In this document: positions 1 to 8,275 of the stretch, piece after piece
Numbering within the stretch: the first letter of the stretch is position 1
How the letters are laid out: every line of letters starts with the position of its first letter
Assembly: GCF_014189505.1 (NCBI RefSeq)
Contig: NZ_CP050301.1
Location: 1,929,501-1,993,500 of the forward strand
Source: Phyllobacterium sp. 628
Lineage (GTDB): Bacteria; Pseudomonadota; Alphaproteobacteria; Rhizobiales; Rhizobiaceae
DNA length: 64,000 nucleotides
Direction: 5' to 3'
The notes under the pieces: generated by a model
Database searches by the model: none
Seen by the model: only the letters and a program-made list of their open reading frames with translations
Told to the model about the DNA's origin: nothing
Made by a program: the position numbers and the translations under genes

Positions 1-168
1 GCTTTCTCCATCGACGGACTGCCGATTGCACAGGACACCGCACTGGTCGAAGCCGGGTTTGATGTCAATATCGGCAAAGCCACCAACCTTGGCATCAGCT
101 ATAACGGCCAGTTCTCGTCCAATGCCCATGACAATGCGGTGAAAGCCGATCTGACCTTGAAGTTCTGA
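1..168 (+). CDS. autotransporter beta-barrel domain protein, C-terminal end (partial)
   Basis: Only the last 55 codons lie in the window; the gene begins upstream. The peptide alternates polar and apolar residues (VEAGFDVNIGK, LGISYNGQFSS) and ends DLTLKF with a terminal aromatic residue, which is the usual end of an outer-membrane beta-barrel and especially of type V autotransporter translocator domains. That family inserts its C-terminal barrel in the outer membrane and carries a passenger domain to the surface. The passenger is outside the window, so its function cannot be judged. A strong terminator follows 24 bases after the stop. Confidence 0.6.
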   Translation, partial: AFSIDGLPIAQDTALVEAGFDVNIGKATNLGISYNGQFSSNAHDNAVKADLTLKF

Positions 169-191
169 TCTGCGTCACGGCGCGAAGATTA

Positions 192-219
192 AAACAGGCC
201 CCGCTCGCGGGGCCTGTTT
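192..219 (+). terminator. rho-independent terminator after the autotransporter gene
   Basis: A perfect 12-bp stem (192-203 with 208-219) encloses a 4-base loop CTCG. The ends of the stem are AAA and TTT, so it can work in both directions. It lies between the autotransporter gene (plus strand) and the convergent YdcF-type gene. Confidence 0.8.
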
Positions 220-248
220 GTTTGCAGAGAGAAGTGATTGCAAACCCC

Positions 249-1301
249 TTACTGCTGCAATCCGGGATAGGCCCAGAGGCCTGAGACGCGCATCAGGTCG
301 CGGTAGATCACCAGGCGTTCGTCAGCTGAAACCTTTGCGGCTTCGTCCACCGACGGCGCATCGAGTGCTACAACCGGCAGAACATTCGCCCCGATATCAT
401 ATTGCTTCAAGGCATCTTCCAAAAGCGTTTGCGCGCGGCGCATATGGCTGGAACTCGTCACCAGAATGACGCTGTCCGCCGTGTGGCGCTTCAGAAGATT
501 GGCAACGTTCAGCACATTGCCGACCGTGTCTTTTGATTTGTCCTCGATGAGAATCCGGTCGCGGTCCACACCTTTTTCCACCAGCCATTTGGTCATAAGG
601 TCGCCTTCGGTGACGCCCGCCTGAGGCTGGCCGCCCGTGACCATGATACGTGCTGACGGATTGGCTTGTGCTGCCTTTAACGTTACGTCGAGGCGGTCGA
701 GCAGTGGTTTTTCCATAGTGCCGTCTTTGGCCAACGCATAGCCGAGTGCCACGATCATCACTTTGCCTGAAACCGTGGGAACATCGATGTTGGGCTTTGC
801 CGCGATAATCTGTTCAGCCCGGACAAAGCGCTGGCGATAGGCTTCTGCCTTGGTGCGGTCGAGACCGGCAAGCGCCTGATGCGCAATCGTTGCCCCGGTT
901 TCATCATTGCCAATACGGGCGAGGGCTTCGATCCAGGCCTGCGCATCGAACGAAGTAGGGTCTTTGGCAAGAATATCTTCATAGGTGGCGCGCGCTTCGG
1001 TGACCTTCTTCTGAAGGATCTGCGAGGATGCAACGGCGAAGCGGAAATTCATCTGTTCCGGCGCGAGTTTCGATGCCTCGGAAAAAGACTGTTCCACCAC
1101 GTCATAGCGCCCATGCAGCGTGATGCCCTTGAAAATTTCGGCTTCCGCCTTCTTCACGTCACCACCGCTCCAGTAATATTGCATCCCCGTATCGACCAGC
1201 GTCTTGATGCGTTCGGCATTTTGCGGATCGAAAGCAAAAGCGGGCAGGCAGACCGTCAAAGCAAGAAGGGCAGTGGTTCCGGCAAGGATCAGAGGTTTCA
1301 T
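249..1301 (-). CDS. YdcF/SanA family (DUF218) protein with signal peptide
   Basis: 350 residues from the ATG at 1301. I prefer this start to the upstream one at 1382 because it opens directly with a signal peptide (MKPLILAG...PAFA, residues 1-23). The middle part (about 25-170) looks helical and TPR-like (EQMNFRFAVASSQILQKK). The C-terminal half is a DUF218 domain: VMIVALGYAL, ARIMVTGGQPQ, GVDRDRILIEDKSKDT and VILVTSSSHMRRA are the hallmark segments. E. coli members (SanA, ElyC, YdcF) are linked to envelope integrity; the substrate is unknown. It converges on the autotransporter terminator and is divergent from the YciI gene. Confidence 0.75.
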   Translation of the reverse strand: MKPLILAGTTALLALTVCLPAFAFDPQNAERIKTLVDTGMQYYWSGGDVKKAEAEIFKGITLHGRYDVVEQSFSEASKLAPEQMNFRFAVASSQILQKKVTEARATYEDILAKDPTSFDAQAWIEALARIGNDETGATIAHQALAGLDRTKAEAYRQRFVRAEQIIAAKPNIDVPTVSGKVMIVALGYALAKDGTMEKPLLDRLDVTLKAAQANPSARIMVTGGQPQAGVTEGDLMTKWLVEKGVDRDRILIEDKSKDTVGNVLNVANLLKRHTADSVILVTSSSHMRRAQTLLEDALKQYDIGANVLPVVALDAPSVDEAAKVSADERLVIYRDLMRVSGLWAYPGLQQ

Positions 1302-1461
1302 GGGTTTTCTTTCGCGGGATTCGACTGTTGGTATGTGAGCAGAGTAAACATCAGCACGGGTTTTGTAACCGGTTTTGATCACCGTTTTTTGATGCTGGGG
1401 CTTTCGCGTCAGCCTGTCGTTATCCTATATAACGGGAGCAAGGCCCTCCCGGAGTTCTCCC

Positions 1462-1749
1462 ATGTATATTGTTTCCCTGACTTACACCGCGCCACTCGAA
1501 CAGCTTGATGCGGCAATAGATGCGCACATCGCTTTTCTCAACCGCCACTACGAAACCGGAACGTTTCTGGCATCGGGCCGTAAAGTACCGCGCACCGGCG
1601 GCATCATTCTCGCCAGGAGTGAGAGCGAGGAAGCGTTGCGTGAAATTCTTGCCGAGGATCCATTCTGGGAACAGAAATTGGCGACCTATGACATCCAGCA
1701 ATTCACCGCGACAAAAACTGGCCCCGGATTGGAAGGTCTGCTGGGTTAA
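1462..1749 (+). CDS. YciI family protein
   Basis: 95 residues, the usual length for the family, which has a ferredoxin-like alpha/beta fold with a conserved His/Asp pair. MYIVSLTYTAPLEQLDAAIDAH shows the typical opening strand and the HIAFL helix, and SGRKVPRTGGIILA the central hairpin. The ATG is preceded by GGAGTTCTCCC, a good ribosome site. A CTATAT hexamer at 1425-1430, a common alphaproteobacterial -10, lies 30 bases upstream, but no convincing -35 goes with it. Biochemical role unknown; some relatives act as small dehydratases or dehalogenases. Confidence 0.8.
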   Translation: MYIVSLTYTAPLEQLDAAIDAHIAFLNRHYETGTFLASGRKVPRTGGIILARSESEEALREILAEDPFWEQKLATYDIQQFTATKTGPGLEGLLG

Positions 1750-1762
1750 GTCTTAATCCTCG

Positions 1763-2308
1763 TCAAAGGAGAGGCAAGCAGTTGGCGCTTTTTAGAAAAG
1801 TGTCAACTTGTGTCTTCCAGGTCGAATCGGGGACAAAACCGCGCACGACGACAAAACCTTCGTTCATGTCAGCCTCAATAAGCACAGAGTTTGCCGCTGA
1901 GATCGGCTTGGTCTTGTTGAGCTCAATCATCTGCGGAGGCCGTGCGACAACCAGATCAAGCTGATCGGCAATCGCTGTCCGGTCGTTGATCGAGTATATG
2001 TTTTCACCCTGCCGGTTATAGACCGAGATTGACCAGTACGGTGCCGTACCGACGGCCGTAATATGGGCCGGGAGGTCTGTAATATCAAAGCGGCATGCCA
2101 CTGCTTCGAATAACGGATCCAGCGCGAGAGGCACTGCCTCGGTGGTCGCCTGGCGCACCACCGCATGAAATCGCCAATCTTCACCATAGTCAGAAATGCG
2201 CGACCACGCGTTCCGGTCGGAATAATAGGGGACGAGGAGTACGACAGCGACGTGGACGAGACCCGCGCCAACCAGACCGAAAAGCAGTGCGCGGAGAATT
2301 TTACCCAT
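1763..2308 (-). CDS. DUF1254 domain-containing membrane-anchored protein
   Basis: 181 residues. Residues about 5-28 (ILRALLFGLVGAGLVHVAVVL) form one membrane anchor; the rest is predicted periplasmic. DFRFHAVV-like and APYWSISVYNRQGENIYSINDRT segments match the DUF1254 core as I remember it. Its start overlaps the end of the upstream DUF1214 gene by 8 bases, so the two are translationally coupled. In many bacteria DUF1254 and DUF1214 are two halves of one polypeptide; here they are separate genes, each with its own N-terminal anchor. Function unknown. Confidence 0.7.
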   Translation of the reverse strand: MGKILRALLFGLVGAGLVHVAVVLLVPYYSDRNAWSRISDYGEDWRFHAVVRQATTEAVPLALDPLFEAVACRFDITDLPAHITAVGTAPYWSISVYNRQGENIYSINDRTAIADQLDLVVARPPQMIELNKTKPISAANSVLIEADMNEGFVVVRGFVPDSTWKTQVDTFLKSANCLPLL

Positions 2309-2885
2309 CGCAGCTGACCTTCTTCACAGCCGGAAACGTCATATCGACCAGGCCTGAATTGCTGCCAACCGGCGTGTCATAGAGTGTCATGACCAGCACC
2401 ATACGGCCGAAGCCTGTCGTGGCAAGCCAGTTGCCGGCTTGCGCCTTGGGCGAGACATTGACGATAAATTGTCCATTTTCCTCGCGGAAAATTTGGCGCG
2501 AGTGCAGCGCTTTCAGTCGGCCCGCATCGGGATCAAGCGGGATCAGCGCCAGATCCGACGCGTAGATTGTCCAGAACCGCGAATTGGGACTGTTACCATT
2601 AATGCTGTAGGAACACTGACGTTCCAGTGCTTTGCCTTGATCGTCGCTATAGGCATAAAAGGCGAGGCCCTCGGCACTGCCGAGCGGAAATGCCCCTTCA
2701 CGTGCGGCACGGGCTTTGGCATAGGGATCGGATTGCGGCGTGCCTGCATCGGGATAGCCAGTCCACTGGCCGATCCGCAGCGAGCCAAAGCCATCGAAGC
2801 GGTTGACAGCATACCATGCGCTCAGCGTACCGCCGCCGACGGCAATCACAAGAGCTAGGAGGGCTAAGAGTACATTTCGAAGCAT
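2301..2885 (-). CDS. DUF1214 domain-containing membrane-anchored protein
   Basis: 194 residues. Residues about 4-24 (NVLLALLALVIAVGGGTLSAW) form a membrane anchor or uncleaved signal. The C-terminal region (RFWTIYASD, NGQFIVNVSPK, GNWLATTGFGRMVLVMTLYDTP) is typical of DUF1214, a beta-rich domain usually found after DUF1254 in longer proteins. First gene of a two-gene unit with the DUF1254 gene, overlapping it by 8 bases. The penicillin-binding protein gene lies 48 bases upstream on the same strand, so all three may be one transcript. Function unknown. Confidence 0.7.
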   Translation of the reverse strand: MLRNVLLALLALVIAVGGGTLSAWYAVNRFDGFGSLRIGQWTGYPDAGTPQSDPYAKARAAREGAFPLGSAEGLAFYAYSDDQGKALERQCSYSINGNSPNSRFWTIYASDLALIPLDPDAGRLKALHSRQIFREENGQFIVNVSPKAQAGNWLATTGFGRMVLVMTLYDTPVGSNSGLVDMTFPAVKKVSCDG

Positions 2886-2933
2886 GTATGGATGACTACA
2901 CGGGAGCGCGGGCAGGACGCAAGCGCTGTGCGG

Positions 2934-5087
2934 TCAAAGTGCAGAGACTTTTGCTGGCACAACCGGTAGTTTCAGTTCCGGCGCTTCTTTCAGCGCCTGA
3001 CCGATCTCGCGCAACGAGGTGACTGTTGCATTGGACAGAACCCGCGGACGCTCAGCCGCCTTCAGCGCTTCGGCATCATCGGCGGTTGCAGGTTTGGCCG
3101 CCGCGACCTTATCCTGCTTCGGCATGGCGGGATCGATACCGGGTATCGCCTTCAGGTCGATGTTTTGATGCGCATAATTCATGAAACGCTGCCATGTCAT
3201 GGCAGGCAGAATGCCGCCAGTCAGTTCCTTGGTGGGCGTGAAATTATCATTGCCGAACCAAACAGCCCCCGTATAATTGCCGGTGAAGCCGACAAACCAT
3301 GCATCATGATAACTTTGCGTTGTGCCGGTTTTCCCCGCTACGCGTGTCATCGGCAGGGCGGCACGCCGCCCGGTGCCCCACTCGGGCACTTGCGACAACA
3401 TAATATTCATGTTGAAGGCGGCCTTTTCGGTCAAAGCGCGGTGTGGTTCATCGCCATCTTTCTTCCAGTCCCAGATAACGTCGCCGTTCTGGTTGGTCAT
3501 CTGGGTAAAAGCGTGGCGCAACCCGGCGATGCCGCCTGTGGCAAAGACATTGTAGCCGGTCGCCTGGTCCATGACTGTCATGCCGGATGTACCCAGCACC
3601 ATGGTCTTGTGCGAGCTTATCGGTGATTCGACACCCATGGCCTTGGCCAGCGCAACGATGGGTGCAGTCGTCAGATAGTCTTTGGCCAGCCGCACCGGAA
3701 CCGTGTTGATGGATTTGACCAATGCGGTGGTCAGGTCAATCTGCCCGAGATACTGGCGGGAATAGTTCTGCGGTGACCAGTTGCCCCAGGATACGGCGCC
3801 GCCTGATATCATGGTCTTGGGCGTCATGCCTTTTTCCATGGCAGCGGCATAGACGTAGGGTTTGAATGACGAACCAGCCTGCCGTTGGGCGGCGGTGGCA
3901 CGGTTGAATTGGCTCTCGCCATAGTCGCGGCCACCAACAATGGCCCGCACGGCGCCATTGTTTTCCAGCACCACGATAGCGGCCTGGGTGACATTATATT
4001 CCTTGCCGAACTGGCGGAGATGATATTCGGCAGCTTCTTCAGCAGCTTTCTGGATGCCGGTGTCAAGCGTGGTGCGTACCACCAGCGTGTGGTTTGGCAG
4101 TTTCTGCGCGACACGGCGCACTTCATCAAATGCCCAGTCGAGGAAATAATCCGGGCTTTCCGAACGGCCGCGATCAACCACGCTCGCCGGGTTGCGGCGG
4201 GCACCAACAACTTGGCCCTCCGTCATGAGTCCGCCCTGCACGAGATTGCTGAGGACGACATTGGCACGAGCGCGGGCAGCGGGCAGGTTGACGTGCGGCG
4301 CATATTTGGCCGGCGCCTTGAATAGGCCTGCCAGCATGGCGGCTTCAGCGAGGTTGACGTCCTTGACGCTCTTGCCGAAATAGAATTCGGAGGCTGCCGC
4401 AATGCCAAATGTTCCGCCGCCCATATAGGCACGGTCCAGATAGGTCTGCAGGATTTCTTTTTTCGACAGATTGGATTCAAGCCACAGCGCGAGGAATGCT
4501 TCCTTGATCTTGCGGTCGAGGCTGCGCTCATTGGTAAGGAACAGGTTTTTCGCCAGCTGCTGAGTGATGGTCGAACCACCCTGAACGACGGAATTGGCGC
4601 GCAGATTTTCGGTCATGGCGCGCGACAGACCGAGGAAATCAATGCCGAAATGGTCAAAGAAGCGCCGGTCTTCCGTCGCAAGCACCGCCTTGATCACATG
4701 ATCAGGCAGTTCATCGATGGGTACAGCGCTGCGATGCAGGATACCGCGCTGGCCGATCTCGTTGCCGTAACGGTCAAGAAACGTGACCGCAAAATCGTCG
4801 CGAGTGCGCCAGTTCTTTTCCGTGTCATGAAAGGCTGGAATGGCCAATGTCAGCATAACCACAGACCCGGCGGTACCCCAGGTAAAGCCCTCGCTGAGAA
4901 CTTCGATCACGCCGCGCCGCCAGCCTGATACATGAAAGCGGCGGAAGAAGATCGTGGTGTCTTCCCAGAACTCGGCAAGGCGGAAACGCAATTCATACAG
5001 CGAGGAATCAATCCAGGCATCAAGTCCAAGCAGCGGCGAGACCTTGAATCGCTTGCGTTTGTTCTCGGGCCGAGGCTCGTTCATCAT
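2934..5087 (-). CDS. class A penicillin-binding protein (PBP1A-type transglycosylase/transpeptidase)
   Basis: 717 residues. It polymerises lipid II into glycan strands and cross-links the stem peptides in the periplasm. A cytoplasmic N-terminus precedes a single membrane helix (about 67-87). The GT51 glycosyltransferase domain has the catalytic Glu in ATEDRRFF (E139) and the QGGSTITQQLAKN motif near 169-181. The transpeptidase domain has SSFK (S406 nucleophile, K409), SIN (459-461) and KTGT (586-589). All catalytic motifs are intact. Shorter than E. coli PBP1A (about 850 residues) and without an obvious OB insertion. Start could be the ATG at 5087 or 5084. Confidence 0.92.
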   Translation of the reverse strand: MMNEPRPENKRKRFKVSPLLGLDAWIDSSLYELRFRLAEFWEDTTIFFRRFHVSGWRRGVIEVLSEGFTWGTAGSVVMLTLAIPAFHDTEKNWRTRDDFAVTFLDRYGNEIGQRGILHRSAVPIDELPDHVIKAVLATEDRRFFDHFGIDFLGLSRAMTENLRANSVVQGGSTITQQLAKNLFLTNERSLDRKIKEAFLALWLESNLSKKEILQTYLDRAYMGGGTFGIAAASEFYFGKSVKDVNLAEAAMLAGLFKAPAKYAPHVNLPAARARANVVLSNLVQGGLMTEGQVVGARRNPASVVDRGRSESPDYFLDWAFDEVRRVAQKLPNHTLVVRTTLDTGIQKAAEEAAEYHLRQFGKEYNVTQAAIVVLENNGAVRAIVGGRDYGESQFNRATAAQRQAGSSFKPYVYAAAMEKGMTPKTMISGGAVSWGNWSPQNYSRQYLGQIDLTTALVKSINTVPVRLAKDYLTTAPIVALAKAMGVESPISSHKTMVLGTSGMTVMDQATGYNVFATGGIAGLRHAFTQMTNQNGDVIWDWKKDGDEPHRALTEKAAFNMNIMLSQVPEWGTGRRAALPMTRVAGKTGTTQSYHDAWFVGFTGNYTGAVWFGNDNFTPTKELTGGILPAMTWQRFMNYAHQNIDLKAIPGIDPAMPKQDKVAAAKPATADDAEALKAAERPRVLSNATVTSLREIGQALKEAPELKLPVVPAKVSAL

Positions 5088-5366
5088 GCCAATCTCTTGT
5101 CTGCCTATCGTCAGCCACGTCTTCGCGCGAAGCTCTGGTGTAGCTGATTACGCTTAACAGCTTCTTATGATGGCCGTTACAACGCAGGTGCAGTCCGTTT
5201 CGTCCCTTACTATCTCAAGGAAAAATCTAACTCTTTTTCGCGCAATGCTACAAGGGGCAGGGACTTCAACACCGAGATTTGATGGATTTCGGCGTCCTGA
5301 AATTTCTGCTTGCAATTGGTTTAAAGCAATGGATTGCTGCCTTTTTAAGTTGGGAGCAAAAAGAGC

Positions 5367-5999
5367 ATGTCTATTGAACATTGGTTGGCATTCGTTGCGG
5401 CATCGGCTATTCTTCTCGCCATCCCCGGCCCCACTATTCTTCTCGTGATTTCCTATGCTCTTGGCCACGGGCGGCGTTTTGCTGCTGCGACCGTGGCGGG
5501 GGTAGCACTGGGGGATTTTACGGCCATGACTGCTTCCATGCTCGGGCTTGGCGCGTTGCTGGCGGCTTCCGCTGCTATCTTCACCGTGCTGAAATGGGTC
5601 GGCGCGGCCTATCTGATTTACCTTGGCGTCAAGCTTTGGCGTGCGCCGGTTGCCAATACAGGCACGAGCGATGCGGCTTACCAAAATGAAAGTGCCCTGC
5701 GCATCTTTCTGCACACTTATGTGGTGACGGCTTTGAACCCGAAAAGCATCATTTTCTTCGTGGCTTTCCTGCCGCAGTTTCTTGATACGACACGGCCGGT
5801 ATTCACACAGATGGTTATCTTCGAAACGACATTCCTTGTGCTTGCGACACTGAATGCGGGGACCTACGCCCTGATGGCATCCATGGCGCGTCAGACCATC
5901 CGAAAGCCAAAAGTGCAGCGCATCGTCAACCGGACCGGCGGCTCACTGATGATTGGTGCGGGACTGTTGGCACTAAGCTGGAAGAAGGCCGCAGCTTAG
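5367..5999 (+). CDS. LysE family translocator
   Basis: 210 residues with about six hydrophobic segments. The start MSIEHWLAFVAASAILLAIPGPT carries the family signature A-I-P-G-P in the first helix, and GAAYLIYLGVKLWR is the typical end of the third helix. LysE/RhtB proteins export amino acids such as lysine, threonine or homoserine lactone by proton exchange; the substrate here cannot be read from sequence. GGGAG lies 8-12 bases before the ATG. The gene is monocistronic and divergent from the penicillin-binding protein gene; the 279 bases between them hold no gene I can support. Confidence 0.88.
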   Translation: MSIEHWLAFVAASAILLAIPGPTILLVISYALGHGRRFAAATVAGVALGDFTAMTASMLGLGALLAASAAIFTVLKWVGAAYLIYLGVKLWRAPVANTGTSDAAYQNESALRIFLHTYVVTALNPKSIIFFVAFLPQFLDTTRPVFTQMVIFETTFLVLATLNAGTYALMASMARQTIRKPKVQRIVNRTGGSLMIGAGLLALSWKKAAA

Positions 6000-6043
6000 G
6001 TTTCGTCATTCAAAGAAAATAATCGTATCTAGGAAAATAATCC

Positions 6044-6072
6044 TTGACTGCGTGACGATCATCATGTAGCTT
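6044..6072 (+). promoter_or_regulatory. candidate promoter of the GTA cluster
   Basis: TTGACT at 6044-6049 (preceded by CC, giving the CTTGAC preferred in alphaproteobacteria) stands 17 bases before TAGCTT at 6067-6072. The -35 is good, the -10 weak. It is the only promoter-like signal seen between the LysE gene and the first gene of the head-tail cluster. Confidence 0.35.
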
Positions 6073-6161
6073 CTGGTTATCGTCAGAGATGTATCCGCAA
6101 GATTGAACCAGGCAGGCTGCCGGGAGTGGATGCGTTGTCTGGTCTTTCCCTGAGGATTTCC

Positions 6162-6698
6162 ATGACCTTCATTCGACGCATTACGCCGGCACTGTGCCGG
6201 CGGCACGCCTATGATCTCTGCCGTCGCTATGGAATTTCAACTGGTGAAATGGCACCGGTCTTTGGCATTCATCATCGGAAATTCGAAGACTTTGTGCTGC
6301 GCGACGGGCTGACACTTAAATATCTGGAATGTCAAAACAACGAGCTCACGATTGTGCGCGATATTATGGAATTACTGATGAAAGAGTTGCATCGGTTGCA
6401 GCTGAACGACGAGACAATTCCGGTCAAGACCCGGCTCGATGCCTTGGCGCAGCTTGCCCGTACGATGGACCGGGTGAGTGAAATGCAGCAAAGGCGCAGC
6501 GAGCAACAGCGTTCGGTTACGGCGTTTAATTCTGACGAACTATGCAAGGCATTGGTCCGTATTGATGAAAGAATACAAGAGCTTGCCCGATCCAGGGCTG
6601 ATGACTTGGTGCGCCGGCAAATTCAGTCCATTGATGATCGAAGCATTAGCCCGGGAATGGGTGATGAACGGGCGACCGAGTCAGCAGCCGCCCCGTGA
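6162..6698 (+). CDS. candidate small terminase subunit of the GTA-like cluster
   Basis: 178 residues from the ATG at 6162, which has GAGG eight bases upstream; an ATG at 6126 behind GGAG is the alternative. The N-terminal 40 residues (HAYDLCRRYGISTGEMAPVFG) read like a helix-turn-helix, and the centre is a charged helix (PVKTRLDALAQLARTMDRVSEM) resembling the coiled-coil part of small terminases such as gp1 of RcGTA. The assignment rests mainly on position just before the large terminase. Its 3' end overlaps that gene by about 134 bases in another frame, which is unusually long; either the large subunit starts further down or this gene was extended by a shifted frame. Confidence 0.45.
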   Translation: MTFIRRITPALCRRHAYDLCRRYGISTGEMAPVFGIHHRKFEDFVLRDGLTLKYLECQNNELTIVRDIMELLMKELHRLQLNDETIPVKTRLDALAQLARTMDRVSEMQQRRSEQQRSVTAFNSDELCKALVRIDERIQELARSRADDLVRRQIQSIDDRSISPGMGDERATESAAAP

Positions 6699-7875
6699 TA
6701 ATTGGCGTACATGGTTGATCCTCGGCGGGCGTGGTTCCGGCAAGACACGAGCCGGGGCCGAATGGGTTAACAGTCTGGTTCGCGGATTTCCGCCGTTCGA
6801 ACCGAAAGAGACACTCAATATTGCGCTGGTGGGTGAAACACTCGCCGATGTGCGAGAGGTGATGATCGACGGGCCATCGGGCATCATGGCTGTATCGCGG
6901 TTGGAACGGCCACGCTTTGAGGCAACACGGCGCAGGCTCGTCTGGGCGAGTGGTGCGACAGCAGCGATGTTCTCGTCCGAAGATCCGGATAGTTTGCGTG
7001 GTCCGCAATTTGACGCTGCCTGGTGCGATGAACTGGCAAAATGGAAGAATGTGCAGGCGACGTGGGATATGCTGCAATTTGGATTGCGCCTGGGCGAGAG
7101 CCCAAAGCTCGTCGTGACGACAACGCCGAAGCCGATTGCTTTGTTGAAGGCGTTGATGGCCGATGAAACAGTTTTGACCCAGCGTATGGCGACATCAGAA
7201 AATCAGGCTAACCTTGCTCCGAGTTTCATGGTGCATGTGAAAAAGCTTTATGGCGGTACTCGCCTCGGGCGGCAGGAGCTTGATGGCGAACTGATCGAAG
7301 ATCGCCGGGATGCTCTATGGTCACGCCAGATGATGGAAGAGATTTACAGCGCTGACGTACCGGAACTGAAGCGAATTGTTGTGGCAATCGACCCGCCAGC
7401 GAGCGCTACGAAGAAATCAGATGCCTGCGGGATCGTGGCCGCCGGGCTCGACGCAAAAGGGTTTGGCTGGGTACTGGCAGACGAGAGTTTTGCACCCGCA
7501 AAACCGATTCAGTGGGCGCGCCGCACGATTGCCTTGTTCTATCGGCTGGAAGCTGACCTGATCATTGCCGAAATCAATCAGGGCGGTGATATGGTGCCGG
7601 CGGTGATCGCGGCAGAAGACCCAACTGTGCCGGTGCGCGGTGTGCGTGCCAACCGTGGAAAGGCATTGCGCGCAGAGCCCATTGCGGCATTGTACGAACA
7701 GGGCAGGGTTCGGCACGCGGGACGGTTTGCGGCACTGGAAGACGAGATGTGTGATTTCACCCACGCGGGGCTTTCGTCGGGACGCTCGCCTGACCGCGTT
7801 GATGCGCTGGTTTGGGCCTTGAGCGAACTGATGCTGAAAACCGATGCCAATCCGCGTATTCGCGTGCTGGGATAG
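6565..7875 (+). CDS. terminase large subunit (DNA packaging ATPase/nuclease, RcGTA g2-like)
   Basis: 436 residues from ATG 6565; ATG 6601 is an alternative, and neither has a convincing ribosome site. It drives headful DNA packaging into the capsid. Walker A is GGRGSGKT (about 54-61) and Walker B lies in FDAAWCDE (about 150). The C-terminal RNase-H-like nuclease carries acidic residues in VVAIDPPAS, IIAEINQGGD and DRVDALVWAL. The region before Walker A (KSLPDPG...FSPLMIEALAREW) resembles rhizobial GTA and HK97-like phage terminases, which favours the longer start. It overlaps the candidate small terminase gene and is separated from the portal gene by a 0.4-kb gap that holds a dispersed repeat. 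Confidence 0.88.
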   Translation: MKEYKSLPDPGLMTWCAGKFSPLMIEALAREWVMNGRPSQQPPRDNWRTWLILGGRGSGKTRAGAEWVNSLVRGFPPFEPKETLNIALVGETLADVREVMIDGPSGIMAVSRLERPRFEATRRRLVWASGATAAMFSSEDPDSLRGPQFDAAWCDELAKWKNVQATWDMLQFGLRLGESPKLVVTTTPKPIALLKALMADETVLTQRMATSENQANLAPSFMVHVKKLYGGTRLGRQELDGELIEDRRDALWSRQMMEEIYSADVPELKRIVVAIDPPASATKKSDACGIVAAGLDAKGFGWVLADESFAPAKPIQWARRTIALFYRLEADLIIAEINQGGDMVPAVIAAEDPTVPVRGVRANRGKALRAEPIAALYEQGRVRHAGRFAALEDEMCDFTHAGLSSGRSPDRVDALVWALSELMLKTDANPRIRVLG

Positions 7876-7901
7876 ACCCAGGGTTGCTTGGAAAGGCCGA
7901 T

Positions 7902-8146
7902 AAAATATCGTATGGTCTTGGAGTGGGGAACGGACTTTCGCCCGTCCCCCTTTCCTAGTGAATGAAATGGACCCGGATGATCAGTTGCCAGCTGCTCCGG
8001 GTCTTTTTCATTTCCAGGGTGATACTCAGTGGTAGATACCACACAGCTCACCTCCAAGTTTGAGAGCAAGGCCCTTGCTAAGGTCGGGAGGCCCATCATC
8101 CCGATACACCGGCTGGCTCGGTGCGTGCTGCTTCGCTCTCAAAACT
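7902..8146 (+). repeat. structured dispersed repeat, copy A (between terminase and portal genes)
   Basis: About 245 bases that recur in reverse orientation at 49095-49338. Conserved blocks include CAGTGGTAGATACCACA, TTTGAGAGCAAGGC and GATACACCGGCTGGCTCGGT. Several hairpins are visible: ACCCGGA...TCCGGGT (7971-8002 region), TCGGGA...TCCCGA, and an outer GAGAGC...GCTCTC closing the last third. No open frame is conserved between the copies. It fills most of the 400-base gap 7876-8275, where GTA clusters normally have g2 and g3 nearly touching. It could be a mobile intergenic repeat or a structured RNA; I cannot name a family. Confidence 0.75.
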
Positions 8147-8275
8147 GAACCTGATCAACAGAATGCCCGGTTCTGACCGCCCCGCAACGAATGCAGGGTT
8201 GTAAAATTTACGCCTAAATCCCGCTCAGTTGTTGTGGAGCGGGCCGTATTTCATTCAACAGAGAGAAATCTTCGT

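Noticed and set aside
5154..5714. 186-codon minus-strand frame between the penicillin-binding protein and LysE genes
   Set aside because: It overlaps half of the LysE gene and its translation is low in hydrophobic order; no ribosome site. The intergenic part shows nothing convincing.
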